Below are positions 9,496 to 20,100 of a stretch of DNA of 49,863 nt, piece after piece; the first letter of the stretch is position 1; the number at the start of each line of letters is the position of its first letter. The stretch covers positions 1-49,863 of the forward strand of contig JAFUEP010000040.1 in assembly GCA_017470345.1 (NCBI GenBank). Reading direction: 5' to 3'. Origin of the DNA: Prevotella sp. Lineage in GTDB: Bacteria > Bacteroidota > Bacteroidia > Bacteroidales > Bacteroidaceae. The notes below the pieces were generated by a model that did not search any database, had not been told where the DNA came from, and saw only the letters and a list, made by a program, of their open reading frames with translations. Both the position numbers and the translations under genes were made by a program.

Positions 9496-12315
9496 TCATT
9501 TCACCAGCACTTTCTTGCCGCCGATGATGTAGAGCCCCTTCGTAGGCTTCTCTACCTGAACGCCTTGCAGCGTGTAGACGCGCTGTGAGCTGCGGTCGTA
9601 GCTGACGTTGCTGATGCCGGCAGGATCAGCATCCTGGAACTTGATGCTGTAGATGTTGCCCACCCAGTTGCCGGCAGCGGTTTCGCCATAGAGCAGCAGG
9701 CGCACCTTGGCCTTCGGCAGGTTCATGGTGAAGATGACGTTCTCGTGGTTGCCCCATCCGCCCGTGTTGGGCACGTCCTTCACCTCGTTGTAGATCTCAT
9801 TGCCGGCTTGCGTGACCGTGGTGCGGACGGAACCGCCCTCAGCGGGATTCGACATTTCGAGCACCATGTCGTAGGCCTTGACTTCCTGCACATCGATACA
9901 GTACTCCACGCTGCCACCTTGGTAGCCGTAGCCGATGTTGCCGCCGCCCTCTACCTGCCAACGGTTGAAGGCGCCCTGCTTCAGGTCGAAGGGATTCTCC
10001 TCAGTATCAGGGATGACCTGCCATACAATCTCCTTGATGCCTGCCATGTTGGCAATGGCCGTCTCGAGTGCCTTGTAGGCGTTGGCCTTCTCGGTCAGCG
10101 TCTCAGCATTGGCCTGAGCGTCGCGGGCGTTGTCGAGGGCCGTCTGCAAACTCACCACAAGCTGCTGCTCGTAGACGTCGGGGTCGCCATACTGGGCGAT
10201 GAGCGCCTCGGCCTGCTCGTAGAGTGCTGCGAAGCGGTCGTCGCTGTAGAGCACCTTCAAATCCTCGTAGGCCTTCTCCACGGCCTGCTGGCCCTGGCCC
10301 TCGGTGCCCTCAATGGGGGTGAGGACGAACGCACGGGGGTTGCCGGCGTAGCTGGCATCAATCTTGCATGAGAAGCGCAGCGTGACCAGACCCTCGGGCA
10401 TGGCGGGGATGGTCATCGATTTGGGCTCGAACACCTGCCAGCCGCCGGTGCCGGGCATCGGCTCGCTCTCGGTGACGCCAATCTCGAGGGTCTCACCCTG
10501 ATATTCCACCATGGCAGTGGCGACGAACGTCAGCTCGGCGCTGTTGGCCGAACCGAACTCAAAGTCCATCTTGTAGGCTTGGTCCTTGGTGTTGTAGATG
10601 GTGTACTCCACCCAACCGTTGTTGCGGAGATTGTCAATCTGGGTGATGCCGCCGTCAACCTTCGTTCCGGCATTGTAGATGTTGCTGTACCAGTTGAGGT
10701 TGAACGGAGTCTCCTCGGTGGTAGGCAACACGTTGTACTTGGGAGCCGCTTCGAGCTGGGCGATGGCCTCCTGCAACTGATAGTAGACGTCGGTGATGAT
10801 TTCGGGGTCGTCGTCTTCCACCAGTTCGGTGAAGGCGTCGATGGCGTTCTCAAGGGCGGTCAGCAGATCCTCGTTGCCGCCAATCATATAGTGCTTAACG
10901 CCTGTCCCGTACTGGGCCAGGAGGTCGTTGGCCTTGTTGCTCAGTTCCTCGGCTTCGGCATAGGTGTGCTGCTCGCGCGTGACCTGCTTGACGGTGATGC
11001 CGCGGAAGTTGACGTAGTTGTCGATATGCATGGTCATGAAATAGGTGGCGCCGGCCTCGGCCTCAAACTTGTAGATGGTGCTGTTGACGCGGTCCTCATA
11101 GGTCTGCCAGGCTCCTGTTCCGCCGTCGATGTCCCACTGGGGCATCATCTTAGTGACGCTATCGGCGGCAAGGATGTTGACATGGAACATGTTGTTGTTG
11201 GCAGCGGCAATCTTGAACTGCGGATAGTAGACGCCAGCCTCGGTGGTCACGAACTTGTAGACCAAGTCCTTGTTGTTGGTGTATTCGAAGATGACGGGAG
11301 CATCCTCATAGTAGCCGCGCTCGTTCTCGCAGATGCCATCAGTGGCGAAGTGATAGAAGGGCAGGTCGAAGCTGGCATTGTCGCCGCCGATCATCTGGCC
11401 GGTGACATGGCGCAGGTTGTTCTCAATCTTGTCGGTGGCCTCGATGTCGGCTTTCAGGGCGTCGGCACTGACACTGTAGTTTGCAGCAGCGACGGCAGCG
11501 TGCAGCGTCTCATAGTTGGCGTTGAGCGTGGCATTCTCTGCAGTGCTCATCTGGCCGAAGTTCTCCTTCATCCAGATGCGGCGCGTGGCCTGTTGCAGCA
11601 CAGTGGCGGGGGTAGCAGCCTCTTGTGGCAGCACCTTCAGGCTCTTCACGTAGAAGCCCAGGATGCCGCCGTCGGCCGACGTCATGTTGCTGTCGTCGTC
11701 TAGGAAGTGGCGGCTCAGCCAGAAGGTGACGTAGTTGTGGCCCTCCAGGAGGTCGACGGTGGTGTAGATGGTCTCCCATTCACCCTCGCTGAAGGCATAG
11801 CTGGTCTCAGTGATGGCAGGGCTGAGGATGTTGCCTTCCTCGTCGAGCACGGCGGGTTCAATCTCGGTGGTCTCAGCTGTCACCTTCGAGAGTTTCAGTG
11901 CACGGGCATACTGCTCCCACTCAGGTGCTACGCTGATGGAAGCACGCTCAGAGGCGTCGAGACTGGCTGAGGTGGAGAAGGCCACCTGCCAGTTGTTGGT
12001 GGTGGAGCGCACCTGCACCTCGACACCGTACTTGCCGGCAGCGGGGGCGTTGATCTCGAACACGGCATACCATGCGCGGGGATCCCATTTGCCGTTGATA
12101 CGGTTCTGGTCGTTGGTGTTGACGGCAGCCCAGTTGTTGAGCTCTGTGTCGGTGCTCAGCTCTGGAGCTACGAGAATGCCATAGTCCTCACTGGCTACGA
12201 ATGAGGTCACGGCATCGCCCACGTTGAAGGTCTGGGCCTGGGCTGTGAAACAGCCCGTCAGAAGGGCCGCAGCCAGGGCGGCGCGCTTCATGCCAAAGGT
12301 AAACAAATTCTTCAT
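9496..12315 (-). CDS. Secreted multi-module protein: four beta-sandwich modules alternating with three helical spacers
   Basis: I do not recognise a named family for this 939-residue protein. A signal peptide ends near residue 27 (AQAQ). The chain then alternates: beta-rich module 28-235, helical segment 240-310, beta module 315-445, helical segment 450-525, beta module 530-670, helical segment 675-770, beta module 775-895. The beta modules share a TGxWQ/TGGWQ or TGGWG turn (GTGAWQTY, GTGGWQVF, NTGGWGNHE), as seen in CBM6/CBM35-like folds. The helical parts look like FIVAR or coiled-coil spacers (DLLTALENAIDAFTEL). The last ~35 residues (VYTLQGVQVE ... GLYIIGGKK) match the short T9SS-like tail. 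No catalytic motif was found. It follows the CBM6-bearing GH3 gene after 62 nt and may be co-transcribed. A surface or secreted glycan-binding role is inference. Confidence 0.8.
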   Translation of the reverse strand: MKNLFTFGMKRAALAAALLTGCFTAQAQTFNVGDAVTSFVASEDYGILVAPELSTDTELNNWAAVNTNDQNRINGKWDPRAWYAVFEINAPAAGKYGVEVQVRSTTNNWQVAFSTSASLDASERASISVAPEWEQYARALKLSKVTAETTEIEPAVLDEEGNILSPAITETSYAFSEGEWETIYTTVDLLEGHNYVTFWLSRHFLDDDSNMTSADGGILGFYVKSLKVLPQEAATPATVLQQATRRIWMKENFGQMSTAENATLNANYETLHAAVAAANYSVSADALKADIEATDKIENNLRHVTGQMIGGDNASFDLPFYHFATDGICENERGYYEDAPVIFEYTNNKDLVYKFVTTEAGVYYPQFKIAAANNNMFHVNILAADSVTKMMPQWDIDGGTGAWQTYEDRVNSTIYKFEAEAGATYFMTMHIDNYVNFRGITVKQVTREQHTYAEAEELSNKANDLLAQYGTGVKHYMIGGNEDLLTALENAIDAFTELVEDDDPEIITDVYYQLQEAIAQLEAAPKYNVLPTTEETPFNLNWYSNIYNAGTKVDGGITQIDNLRNNGWVEYTIYNTKDQAYKMDFEFGSANSAELTFVATAMVEYQGETLEIGVTESEPMPGTGGWQVFEPKSMTIPAMPEGLVTLRFSCKIDASYAGNPRAFVLTPIEGTEGQGQQAVEKAYEDLKVLYSDDRFAALYEQAEALIAQYGDPDVYEQQLVVSLQTALDNARDAQANAETLTEKANAYKALETAIANMAGIKEIVWQVIPDTEENPFDLKQGAFNRWQVEGGGNIGYGYQGGSVEYCIDVQEVKAYDMVLEMSNPAEGGSVRTTVTQAGNEIYNEVKDVPNTGGWGNHENVIFTMNLPKAKVRLLLYGETAAGNWVGNIYSIKFQDADPAGISNVSYDRSSQRVYTLQGVQVEKPTKGLYIIGGKKVLVK

Positions 12316-12369
12316 ACTGAATGTCGTTTTAATGATTAATATTTAGTTAGTAAAGTAAAAATATTCAGT
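12316..12369. repeat. Seven-base inverted repeat between GH3 and the 939-residue gene
   Basis: ACTGAAT (12316-12322) and ATTCAGT (12363-12369) flank a 40-nt AT-rich stretch between the GH3 stop and the next ATG. It could form a hairpin in the shared transcript. The arms are short, so this may be chance. Confidence 0.3.
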
Positions 12370-12377
12370 TTAATGGT

Positions 12378-15131
12378 TTATTGGAAACGTTTGATGTACT
12401 TTGTGCCACCGCTGATGAACAGCCCGTGGCGACGTTGAAAGCTGGACGCCGGGTGTTGAGTGTCGAGGCGGCGCCCCTGCAGGTCGTAGACGCCATCGGT
12501 CTTGCCGGCTACCGGGGCCAGGGGTGTGGCGACGTGCGACGGCTGGCTCAGGTAGGTGCCCTTCACGGTGGCTGCGCCGGTGGTAATGGTGGCGCGCAGG
12601 CGGATGTCGGCCGACGAGGCACCGACCATCACGTCGACGATGCCCTCCTCCACGTCGAAGGTGTTGGTCACGGGGTTGAAGTAGGTCAGCTGGTCGTGGC
12701 TCAGAGACAGCTCCACATGGCGCGTCTCGCCTGCGGGGATGCTGATGCGGTCGAAGCCCTTCAGCTCCTTCAGCGGCCGCTCTATCTGACTGCGGGCGTG
12801 GGTGTAGAGCTGCACCACCTCGTCGCCGTCGTGCAGTCCGGTGTTCGTCACGTCGAAACTCACGGTGAGCGTCTCACCCTGTGCCAGGTGCTGGCGGCTC
12901 AGCCTCAGGTTGCCATACTCGTAGGTGGTGTAGCTCAGGCCGTAGCCGAAGGGGTAGAGAGGCTCTTTGTCGTAATACATATAGGTGTAGTGATGGCTGC
13001 GGATGTCATACTGCTGCATGCCGGCAGGCAGGTCGGCCAGTGCGCGATACCACGTGCTGGTGAGCTTGCCCGAGGGGTTGTAGTCGCCGTAGAGCACGTC
13101 GGCCAGTGCGCGGCCTTGCGCCTGACCTCCGTACCAGGCCTCTACGATGGCTGGCACGTTCTGCTGGGCCCATGAGATGGTCATCGACGAGCAGGTCTGC
13201 AACACCAGCACCACGTTCTTGTTCACCGAGCACACCTCCTGCAGCAGCTGCTGCTGCCCGCCGGGCAAGGTGAGCGTCTTGCGGTCGCGGCCTTCGTCGC
13301 TGCTCTCGAGGTCGGTGCCCAGGCAGATCACCACGACGTCGGCCTTGGCCGCAAACTTGCGTGCCGTGGCATAGTCGTTGGCCTTGGTGTCGTTGACGTT
13401 GCAGCCACGCACGTAGTAGAGCGGCCCGTTGCTCTGCAGGGGGTTGGGGTCGTCAGGGTTGTAGAAGTGGAACCAGTCCATGTTGGCCCCGTAGGTGTTG
13501 CCGGTGAAATAGAACTGAAAGTACACTTTGTGCTTGCCGTTGAAGACGGCCGGGTCTACGTTGAAGGTATTCTGCTGGTATGTGCTCCAGCTGCCCGTAG
13601 GGGGCAGCGAGACCTGCAGGTCGGGCGTGCTCTTCACGCGGGTGTCGAGGTTGATGCGCACCACGGTGGGGTTGCTGTTCTGTGCGGCAGCGTTGATGGT
13701 GAGCTTGCTCACGCCTTGGCCGAAGTCTACCTCCGAGAAGCTCACCCAGTCGGCATTGTGGATATAGCCTAGGTTGCCGCCTGAGCCGTTGGCTTCGATG
13801 ACGAGGTGGTTGTTGCCGTGGGTGCTCATGTCGTCGCAGTCCTCAAACTCTACACGGCCGTCGCTGCTGCTGACGCCCATCTTCTGGGCAATGCCGTCGA
13901 GGGGAGTGGTGAGGGCCGTGGGAGAGCCGCTGTATCCGCCCAGACTGACAGTACGGGCCAAGGGGCCAACGACGCACACCGTCTGCCCCCGTTTCAACGG
14001 TAGCAGTGGTTCTCCGCCCTCAGCAGGGCTGTCGTTCTTCAGCAGCACGATGCTTTCCCGGGCGGCGCGCAGGGCCAGCTCCTTGTGGTGCTGACAGTTG
14101 AGCATCGTGTCGGGTGTCAGCTGCCAGCGCACCTCTGAGGGGCCGTCGAACTCGCCCACCGAGAAGCGGGCTTCCAGCACGCGCACCAGTGCGCTGTCCA
14201 GCTCGGTCTCGGTGAGGTAGCCCTTCTGTATGGCCTCTTTGCAGTATTGCTGGAAGGTGCTGCCGCAGTTCAGGTCTTCACCGTTGCGCATGGCCACGCC
14301 CGATGCCTCGGCACCGGTGCTGACATACCTGTGGTTCTGATAGATGTCGTCGATGGCGCCGCAGTCGCTGGTGACGAAGCCCGTGAAGCCCCACTCCGTG
14401 CGCAAGATGTCGATGAGCAGTTCGTGGTTGGCGCCGCATGGCGTACCATTCAGGGCGTTGTAAGCCGACATGATGCTGCGCACGTTGGCCTCGCGGACGC
14501 ACATCTCGAATGCAGGCAGATAGTATTCACGCAGGTTGCGCGCGTCCATGTCCGACGAAGTACTGTGGCGCCCGCCCTCATAGTTGTTGGCGGCGAAGTG
14601 CTTCGCCGTGGCGATGGTTTTGAAGTATTTGGGGTCATCGCCCTGCATGCCCTTCACATATTCCACGGCGATGCGCCCGCATAGATAGGGGTCTTCGCCG
14701 TAGTTCTCCTCGTCGCGCCCCCAGCGCGGGTCGCGGCTCATGTTGATGGTGGGACACCAATAGACGAGCCCCTTGCCCTGCTTGTTGTTATATACGCGGG
14801 CCTCGTCGCTGGTGGCGGTGGCGCATTGGAAGACCAGCGGCAGGTCCCAGGTGGCCGACATGGCCTTCGACACGGGGAAACTGGTGGCCAGCCCGGAGCG
14901 GGCCACGCCGTGCAGCGCCTCGCTCCAGTAGTTGTAGCCTTTCAGCCCCAGGCGGTCGATGGAGAGGGTCTGATGGCCTACCTGGTTGATTTTCTCGTCT
15001 AATGTCATCTGGGCTACCAAGGCTTTGGCGCGTTCGTGGAATCCCAGTGAGTTGTCTTTCCACGTCGGCTGTGCCTGTGCTGACAGAGCAGCGAAGATGG
15101 CTATCATGACGGTTTGAAGTGACTGCTTCAT
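12378..15131 (-). CDS. Secreted GH3 exo-glycosidase with an internal CBM6-like module and sorting tail
   Basis: This 917-residue GH3 enzyme hydrolyses beta-linked terminal sugars. A signal peptide (1-21) precedes the TIM-barrel domain, which has DPRWGRDEENYGEDP near 134-148, AKHFAANNYEGGRHS near 176 and the nucleophile motif FVTSDCGAID with Asp256. A ~135-residue CBM6-like beta-sandwich (about 427-560, with VEFEDCDDMS, TGSWSTYQ and NMDWFHFYN) is inserted into the second alpha/beta domain. That domain then resumes with the strand VVVICLGTD and the loop SSDEGRDRKTLTLP, whose Glu is a candidate acid/base. An Fn3-like domain follows YPFGYGLSYTTYEY, and a T9SS-like tail ends the protein. The specificity is probably xylosidase, arabinosidase or glucosidase. 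It differs from the GH3 at 2960-5209 in having the insert and the tail. Confidence 0.93.
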   Translation of the reverse strand: MKQSLQTVMIAIFAALSAQAQPTWKDNSLGFHERAKALVAQMTLDEKINQVGHQTLSIDRLGLKGYNYWSEALHGVARSGLATSFPVSKAMSATWDLPLVFQCATATSDEARVYNNKQGKGLVYWCPTINMSRDPRWGRDEENYGEDPYLCGRIAVEYVKGMQGDDPKYFKTIATAKHFAANNYEGGRHSTSSDMDARNLREYYLPAFEMCVREANVRSIMSAYNALNGTPCGANHELLIDILRTEWGFTGFVTSDCGAIDDIYQNHRYVSTGAEASGVAMRNGEDLNCGSTFQQYCKEAIQKGYLTETELDSALVRVLEARFSVGEFDGPSEVRWQLTPDTMLNCQHHKELALRAARESIVLLKNDSPAEGGEPLLPLKRGQTVCVVGPLARTVSLGGYSGSPTALTTPLDGIAQKMGVSSSDGRVEFEDCDDMSTHGNNHLVIEANGSGGNLGYIHNADWVSFSEVDFGQGVSKLTINAAAQNSNPTVVRINLDTRVKSTPDLQVSLPPTGSWSTYQQNTFNVDPAVFNGKHKVYFQFYFTGNTYGANMDWFHFYNPDDPNPLQSNGPLYYVRGCNVNDTKANDYATARKFAAKADVVVICLGTDLESSDEGRDRKTLTLPGGQQQLLQEVCSVNKNVVLVLQTCSSMTISWAQQNVPAIVEAWYGGQAQGRALADVLYGDYNPSGKLTSTWYRALADLPAGMQQYDIRSHHYTYMYYDKEPLYPFGYGLSYTTYEYGNLRLSRQHLAQGETLTVSFDVTNTGLHDGDEVVQLYTHARSQIERPLKELKGFDRISIPAGETRHVELSLSHDQLTYFNPVTNTFDVEEGIVDVMVGASSADIRLRATITTGAATVKGTYLSQPSHVATPLAPVAGKTDGVYDLQGRRLDTQHPASSFQRRHGLFISGGTKYIKRFQ

Positions 15132-15162
15132 GGTGTTCTTTCTTTTGATTTGATTTGCGCTG

Positions 15163-15170
15163 CAAAGTTA
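15163..15170 (-). promoter_or_regulatory. Candidate -7 element for the CBM6-GH3 gene
   Basis: The minus strand reads TAACTTTG, a match to TAnnTTTG, about 32 nt upstream of the start at 15131. No exact -33 TTTG is seen. Further upstream are two small inverted repeats that could be operators: TATCAC/GTGATA (15202-15219) and GTCAA/TTGAC (15235-15246). Confidence 0.45.
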
Positions 15171-15332
15171 CGTCAAAACGCTTTCCGTCGGGGGCAATAA
15201 TTATCACTAAATGGTGATATATTGACGATGTCGTGTCAAAATTGACCTTACAATCACAATGAGCGGATAACCGAAAACATTTCTCGCGGCTCCTTCGACT
15301 CACCTCCAAGGTTAGAATCCGTGCCAACACCT

Positions 15333-17087
15333 TCATTTATCGACAGCAAAGGGCAGGTACCAGGTGGCAGGGTCGAGCAGATTGGCGGTGATGCCCGAGG
15401 CTGCGCCCTCGCCTCGCCGAGCCAGGATGCGTCGGGCCAGATAGGCAGGGTCGTTGCGGCGAAGGGCCACGCGCATAAGATCGTAGAAGCGTTGGCCCTC
15501 GAAGGCTAACTCTAGAGCCTCCTCGTCGACGATGAGGTCTTCTACGGCTTTTATCTGCTCGTCAAGGGAGCCATCGGGCATTGTGTAGAACTCGTTGCGC
15601 TCGGTATAGCCACAGCCGCGTGAGTGGATGCCCAGAGTGGTGTAGCCGGCGGGGTCTTCGGTGCGCAGAACGTAGTCGGTGTTGCGGAAGTCAAACTGTG
15701 CCAGGTAGGTGCTGTCAGCGGGGTATTGGTGCTGCATCTCGGCAATGACACGGTTGTTCACTCCCGTTGAGAGGAAGCGGAAGGCCAGCTCGGGCATGCC
15801 GGCACGGTTGAGCGCCTCAGCGAGATGGAGGTAGACCATGGCCCGTCGCCAGATGTGCACGTTGGTGCTGTAGAAGTATTTCTCGAGCCGCTGCTGCGTA
15901 GGGCGTCCGGTGGTGGTCGAGAGTCCGCCTATATTGTAGTTGTAGGTGTGATAGACGGCCGAGAGGCGTAGGTCACCAGCGCGGTTTTCGGTGAGGTTTG
16001 AGGGGGCGTAGCCCACATCGCCGGTGGTGGTGAGGTTGCAGTAGACCTGTCTGGCCGAGAGCTGGCGCAGGGCCTCTGAGGGGAGAAGCGAGTAGTAGCC
16101 GTCGTTCAGCGTATTAGTATTGAACAGGCTGGGCAGGGAGCTGTAGTTGGGCGAGGTCGGGATGCTGTCGCCGGGTGTCATGGAGATCAGTTCTCCGGCT
16201 TCGCTGTAGTGCTCGGATGTCGGCCCGAAGGCTTGCAGCGACCATGCGTCGGTGTATCGCTCATATTTGCCGTCGTCGCGTGTCCACTCCAGCCGCATCG
16301 AGCCTAAGGGCCAGGCGGTGTTGGTGCCGTTGCGTGTGGATATGTAGTGATAGTAGCAGAGGGCTGCCTCGCGGTAGTTGCCGGCCCAGAGGTTAAGCTC
16401 TCCCATCAGGACATGGATGGGAAAATACGTGAGTCGCGACTCCACGTTGCCGATGGTGCCGTAGCCAGGCATCTCGGTGGTGGCCCAGGGGGCGAGGTCG
16501 TCGATGAAGTAGCTGCAAACTTGCTGAAGGCTATACAAGGGGAAGCTCGTCTCGTCGATGTTCATGTCGAGCAGGGGCTCAGTGACGAAGGGCACCTGTC
16601 CGTAGATGAGTGCGAGTTGGAAGTAGGTCCAGGCGCGGTAGGCTTTCACTGCGGCATATTCCTTCTCGAATATGCGGCGCCCCTGACTGTTTTTCAGTGT
16701 GGTGTCGGCCTTGGCCAGGAAATAGTTGCAGTTGTTGATGACTGCATAGTAGTCGCGTGGCCTGTTGTAGCGATTGGCAGTGCCGATGTTGAACAATGCC
16801 ACGTCGCGAACGTCGGCTGGTGCATAGTTGTTGACATCGACCAGGTCGCCGCGCACTTCGCCCAGCACGATGGTGCGGTCGGCCAAGGCTTGCATCTGCT
16901 TCATGATGCCCGTCACGTTGTAGATGGAGTCGGTGGCTCGGCTGAGCATGCCCTCGTCGGCGAAGCGCACCATGTCGGAGTCTTGGTCGAGCATGTCGGC
17001 GCATGAAGTAATCATCATGCTAAATGCTAAATGACAGATGATAAATGACAGACCTGTCAGTCGTCCTTTGCTTATCTTTGTAATCAT
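15333..17087 (-). CDS. SusD-like outer-membrane glycan-binding lipoprotein (SusD-1)
   Basis: This 584-residue SusD/RagB-family lipoprotein would cap its SusC partner and deliver oligosaccharides to it at the cell surface. The lipobox is MMITSC with the lipidated Cys near residue 29. The N-terminal TPR-like helices include AVKAYRAWTYFQLALIYGQVP. The C-terminal FEGQRFYDLMR motif is a hallmark of the family. It is the last gene of the long leftward operon, 14 nt after SusC-1. The signal peptide segment FIICHLAFSM is encoded by a 7-nt period repeat (17017-17051), so a change by one unit would shift the frame. Length is normal for the family. Start chosen as the only ATG giving a full signal peptide. 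Confidence 0.93.
   Translation of the reverse strand: MITKISKGRLTGLSFIICHLAFSMMITSCADMLDQDSDMVRFADEGMLSRATDSIYNVTGIMKQMQALADRTIVLGEVRGDLVDVNNYAPADVRDVALFNIGTANRYNRPRDYYAVINNCNYFLAKADTTLKNSQGRRIFEKEYAAVKAYRAWTYFQLALIYGQVPFVTEPLLDMNIDETSFPLYSLQQVCSYFIDDLAPWATTEMPGYGTIGNVESRLTYFPIHVLMGELNLWAGNYREAALCYYHYISTRNGTNTAWPLGSMRLEWTRDDGKYERYTDAWSLQAFGPTSEHYSEAGELISMTPGDSIPTSPNYSSLPSLFNTNTLNDGYYSLLPSEALRQLSARQVYCNLTTTGDVGYAPSNLTENRAGDLRLSAVYHTYNYNIGGLSTTTGRPTQQRLEKYFYSTNVHIWRRAMVYLHLAEALNRAGMPELAFRFLSTGVNNRVIAEMQHQYPADSTYLAQFDFRNTDYVLRTEDPAGYTTLGIHSRGCGYTERNEFYTMPDGSLDEQIKAVEDLIVDEEALELAFEGQRFYDLMRVALRRNDPAYLARRILARRGEGAASGITANLLDPATWYLPFAVDK
17017..17051. repeat. Heptanucleotide tandem repeat (5 units) in the SusD-1 signal peptide
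   Basis: Five consecutive 7-nt units on the plus strand, ATGCTAA, ATGCTAA, ATGACAG, ATGATAA, ATGACAG, lie within the coding sequence for the SusD-1 signal peptide. Confidence 0.85.
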
Positions 17088-17101
17088 AATTGCTATTTTT
17101 A

Positions 17102-20100
17102 TTACAGGTTGATCTTAATTCCCGCCACGACGGAGCGGCTGTGTGGCAGCAGACCGATGTCGATGCCCTGTCCGATGACGTTGCCCGTGACGGCCGTCTC
17201 AGGGTCGCCGCCCAGATAGTTTGAGAAGGTGAGCAGGTTCTGTCCTTGGAGCCAGAACTCCAAACCCTGCAGGAACTGCGTATTGAGGGGGAGACGATAG
17301 CTCAAAGTGACGCTGTGGAGCTTCAGGTAAGATCCGTCCTCAATCCAGCGGTCGCTGAATCGGCCGTTGCCCATGGGGTCTTGGAAGGTGATGCGGGGTA
17401 TGTCGGTCTGGTGACCCTCGCCATGCCAGCGGCGCGTCATGGCCATGGTTTGGTTCATGAAGCGCTGTCCACCCTCGAGTTGCGAACGCTGGTAGTTATA
17501 GATGTCGTTGCCCAGCGAGTAGGTCAAGGCAGCATCAAGGCTCCAGCGCTTCCAGTGCAGGGCGGTGGTGACAGTGCCGTAGGCGTCGGGATTGGGATTG
17601 CCGATGACGGTGCGGTCGCGCTCGTCGATGACACCGTTGTGGTCGAGGTCGGCAAAATGTATGTCGCCCGCTCCGAAATAGACGTGGTCCACACCATTGT
17701 CGGCCAACCTGTAGAGGCTGGCGGCATTGGCCTCCTCAGTAGTAGCGAAGACACCCTCGGTGCGGTAGCCGTAGAATACGTTGGCGGCCTGGCCCACAGC
17801 CGTGCGGATGGTTGCACCGTAGCATTCGGTGTCGATGGTGCCGCCGGGCAGTTCGGTCACCTTGTTGTTATAGTGGCCCACGCTGGCCCCCAGTTCCCAC
17901 TGCCAGGAGGGAGTGGTGACGAGACGGCCTAGCACGTAGAGGTCGAAGCCCTTGTTGGTCAGTGTGCCGCCGTTGTGCCAGTTCGACTCCAGTCCGGTGA
18001 GGTAGCTATGCTGTTGCAGGGTGAGCAGATGGCAGGTCTTGGCACTGAAGAGCTGCAGTCGCACGTTAAGGCGGTTGCGGAGGAAAATGCCGTCGAGGTC
18101 AAGGTGCAGGCGGCGGGTCGCCTCCCACTGCAGACGGCTGTTGCCGATGTTGCCCAGGCTAAGACCGAGGATGGCGTCGAGGTAGCGTTGGGAACTGAAG
18201 TAGCTCTTGGCAGCGAGGTGGCTGATGTCGCTGTTGCCGGCGACGTCGACGCCAGCATCCAGACGCAGGTAGTCGATGCCAGGCGTGTGGGCAAACCAGG
18301 GCTCGGCTGTCAGCACCCAGCCTGCCTGCACGCCGGGGAAGATGCCCCAGCGCGTGCCGAAGGCCTTCACACCGCTTTCTGCATCCAGTCCGAAGTCGGA
18401 AGAGGTCTCAGCTGTGAGATTGAACTGCAGGAAATAGCGCTGCCGATAATCGTAGTTGGCCTGTGCATACCATGCTATCGAGGTCCATGAGGCACTGTTG
18501 CCGTCGACACTGGAGTTAGGTCCGCTTTGGATGAAGGGGGTCTTGTCGTTGCCGGTGTCGTAGCCCAGTTGGCTGTCGAGCGAGTAGCTCTCCCAGTTGA
18601 TGCGTGCGCCCCCAAAGATGCCGATGCTGTGGTTTTGGTAGCGTTGGTGCCAGTTGAGGCGGGTGTCGCTCATCACGGAGTTTTGCTTGGAGAAGAGCGA
18701 GCGCACCTCGTTTTCTCGTGTGGATGCCAAACGGTAGACGTAGTAGTCGGGCACACCGTAGATGGGAATGTAGTATTTCTCGTTGGTGCTTACAAGATTG
18801 TAGCTGAAATGCTCGCTGATGTTGAGATGCTGGCTGAAGTCATAGCGAGGTGTGACGGCTATGTTGAGCATTGAGTTCTGGAAGTGGTTCTTGTTCTCAG
18901 CATCACCATAGATGTTGAGGGCATAGGGATTCCCGAGTTTCCAGTTGTAGGTGGCATAGCCCAGCAGAGCCTCCTCCAGATAGGTCTCGTCGTTGACGTC
19001 GAGGTGGTTGCTTTGCTTCCCGGCAGCGAAGGCATAGGGGCTGAGGAAAGGACTCTTCGCATAGGCCAGGAACGAGGGTGAGGAGACGGGACCGTCGTCA
19101 TAGCCTGCCGGTGTGCCGTCGTTGCGCAGGTTGCGGTTGAGGTTGGAGAAGGAGGCATCGAAGCGCGTCTTGAAATGCGTCGAGAACTTGATGTCGGTGT
19201 TGAAACGAATGTTCAGCCGGTTCATGGTGTTGAATTCGAGCGTGCTCTGGGCGTTGGCATAGCCAAGTGAGAGATTGTAGTTGGCCACGTCGTCGCCACC
19301 CTCTACGTTGATGCCGTAGTTCTGGGTGAAGGCCGTGCGGTAGACCTGATCCTTCCAGTCGGTGTTGTTGTGATATTGGTTGTAGTAGTGATAGTTGGGA
19401 TCTTCGTTGAGGAACTTGAAGTCGCTCACGGTGGTGTTGGTCGAACGGAGCAGTTCGCTGGCGTAGCTTCGATACTGCTCGACGCCCATCATGTCGATGA
19501 ATTTGGGCTCAAGCGTGATGGATGCCGAAAGCGTGGCGGTGATGCGCGTAGCCATCGACTTGTTGCGACGTGTGTCGATGAGAATGACTCCGTTGGCTCC
19601 CTTGGCACCGTAGAGCGACGTGCCGTTGCGCATGACGGTGACGCGCTCAATGTCGGCCGTGGAGATGTTGGCCAGGACATCGTTGTAGAAACCGCTGTGC
19701 ATCATTTGCCTGCTACGCTGCTGGTCGAAGACGAAACCGTCGACAACGATAAGCGGCTGGGCGTCGGCATGAAGGGAGTTCAGCCCACTCATGAACATCA
19801 CGCTGCCGATGGCGGGCGTGCCACTGCGACTGACGGTGTGGACCTGCGCGCCAAGCTGCCGCCGGATGTCGTCGCCGATGGTGAGCGAGGTGGTGTAAGG
19901 GCTGACGGCGGCCGTGGCGTCGGCGGCGACGGCGAATGGGGTCAGCGAGGCGGGCTGGAGCGCCGCGTCGGGCATCTCTTCATGGCGACCTATGCCAAGA
20001 AGCGTAGTGTTGAAGTCGGGGGCACTGATGCTGAGCACCGAGCAGTAGTCGGGCACGCTGATTTCGTAGCAGCCATCGTCGCCGGTGAGGGCACTGAAGC

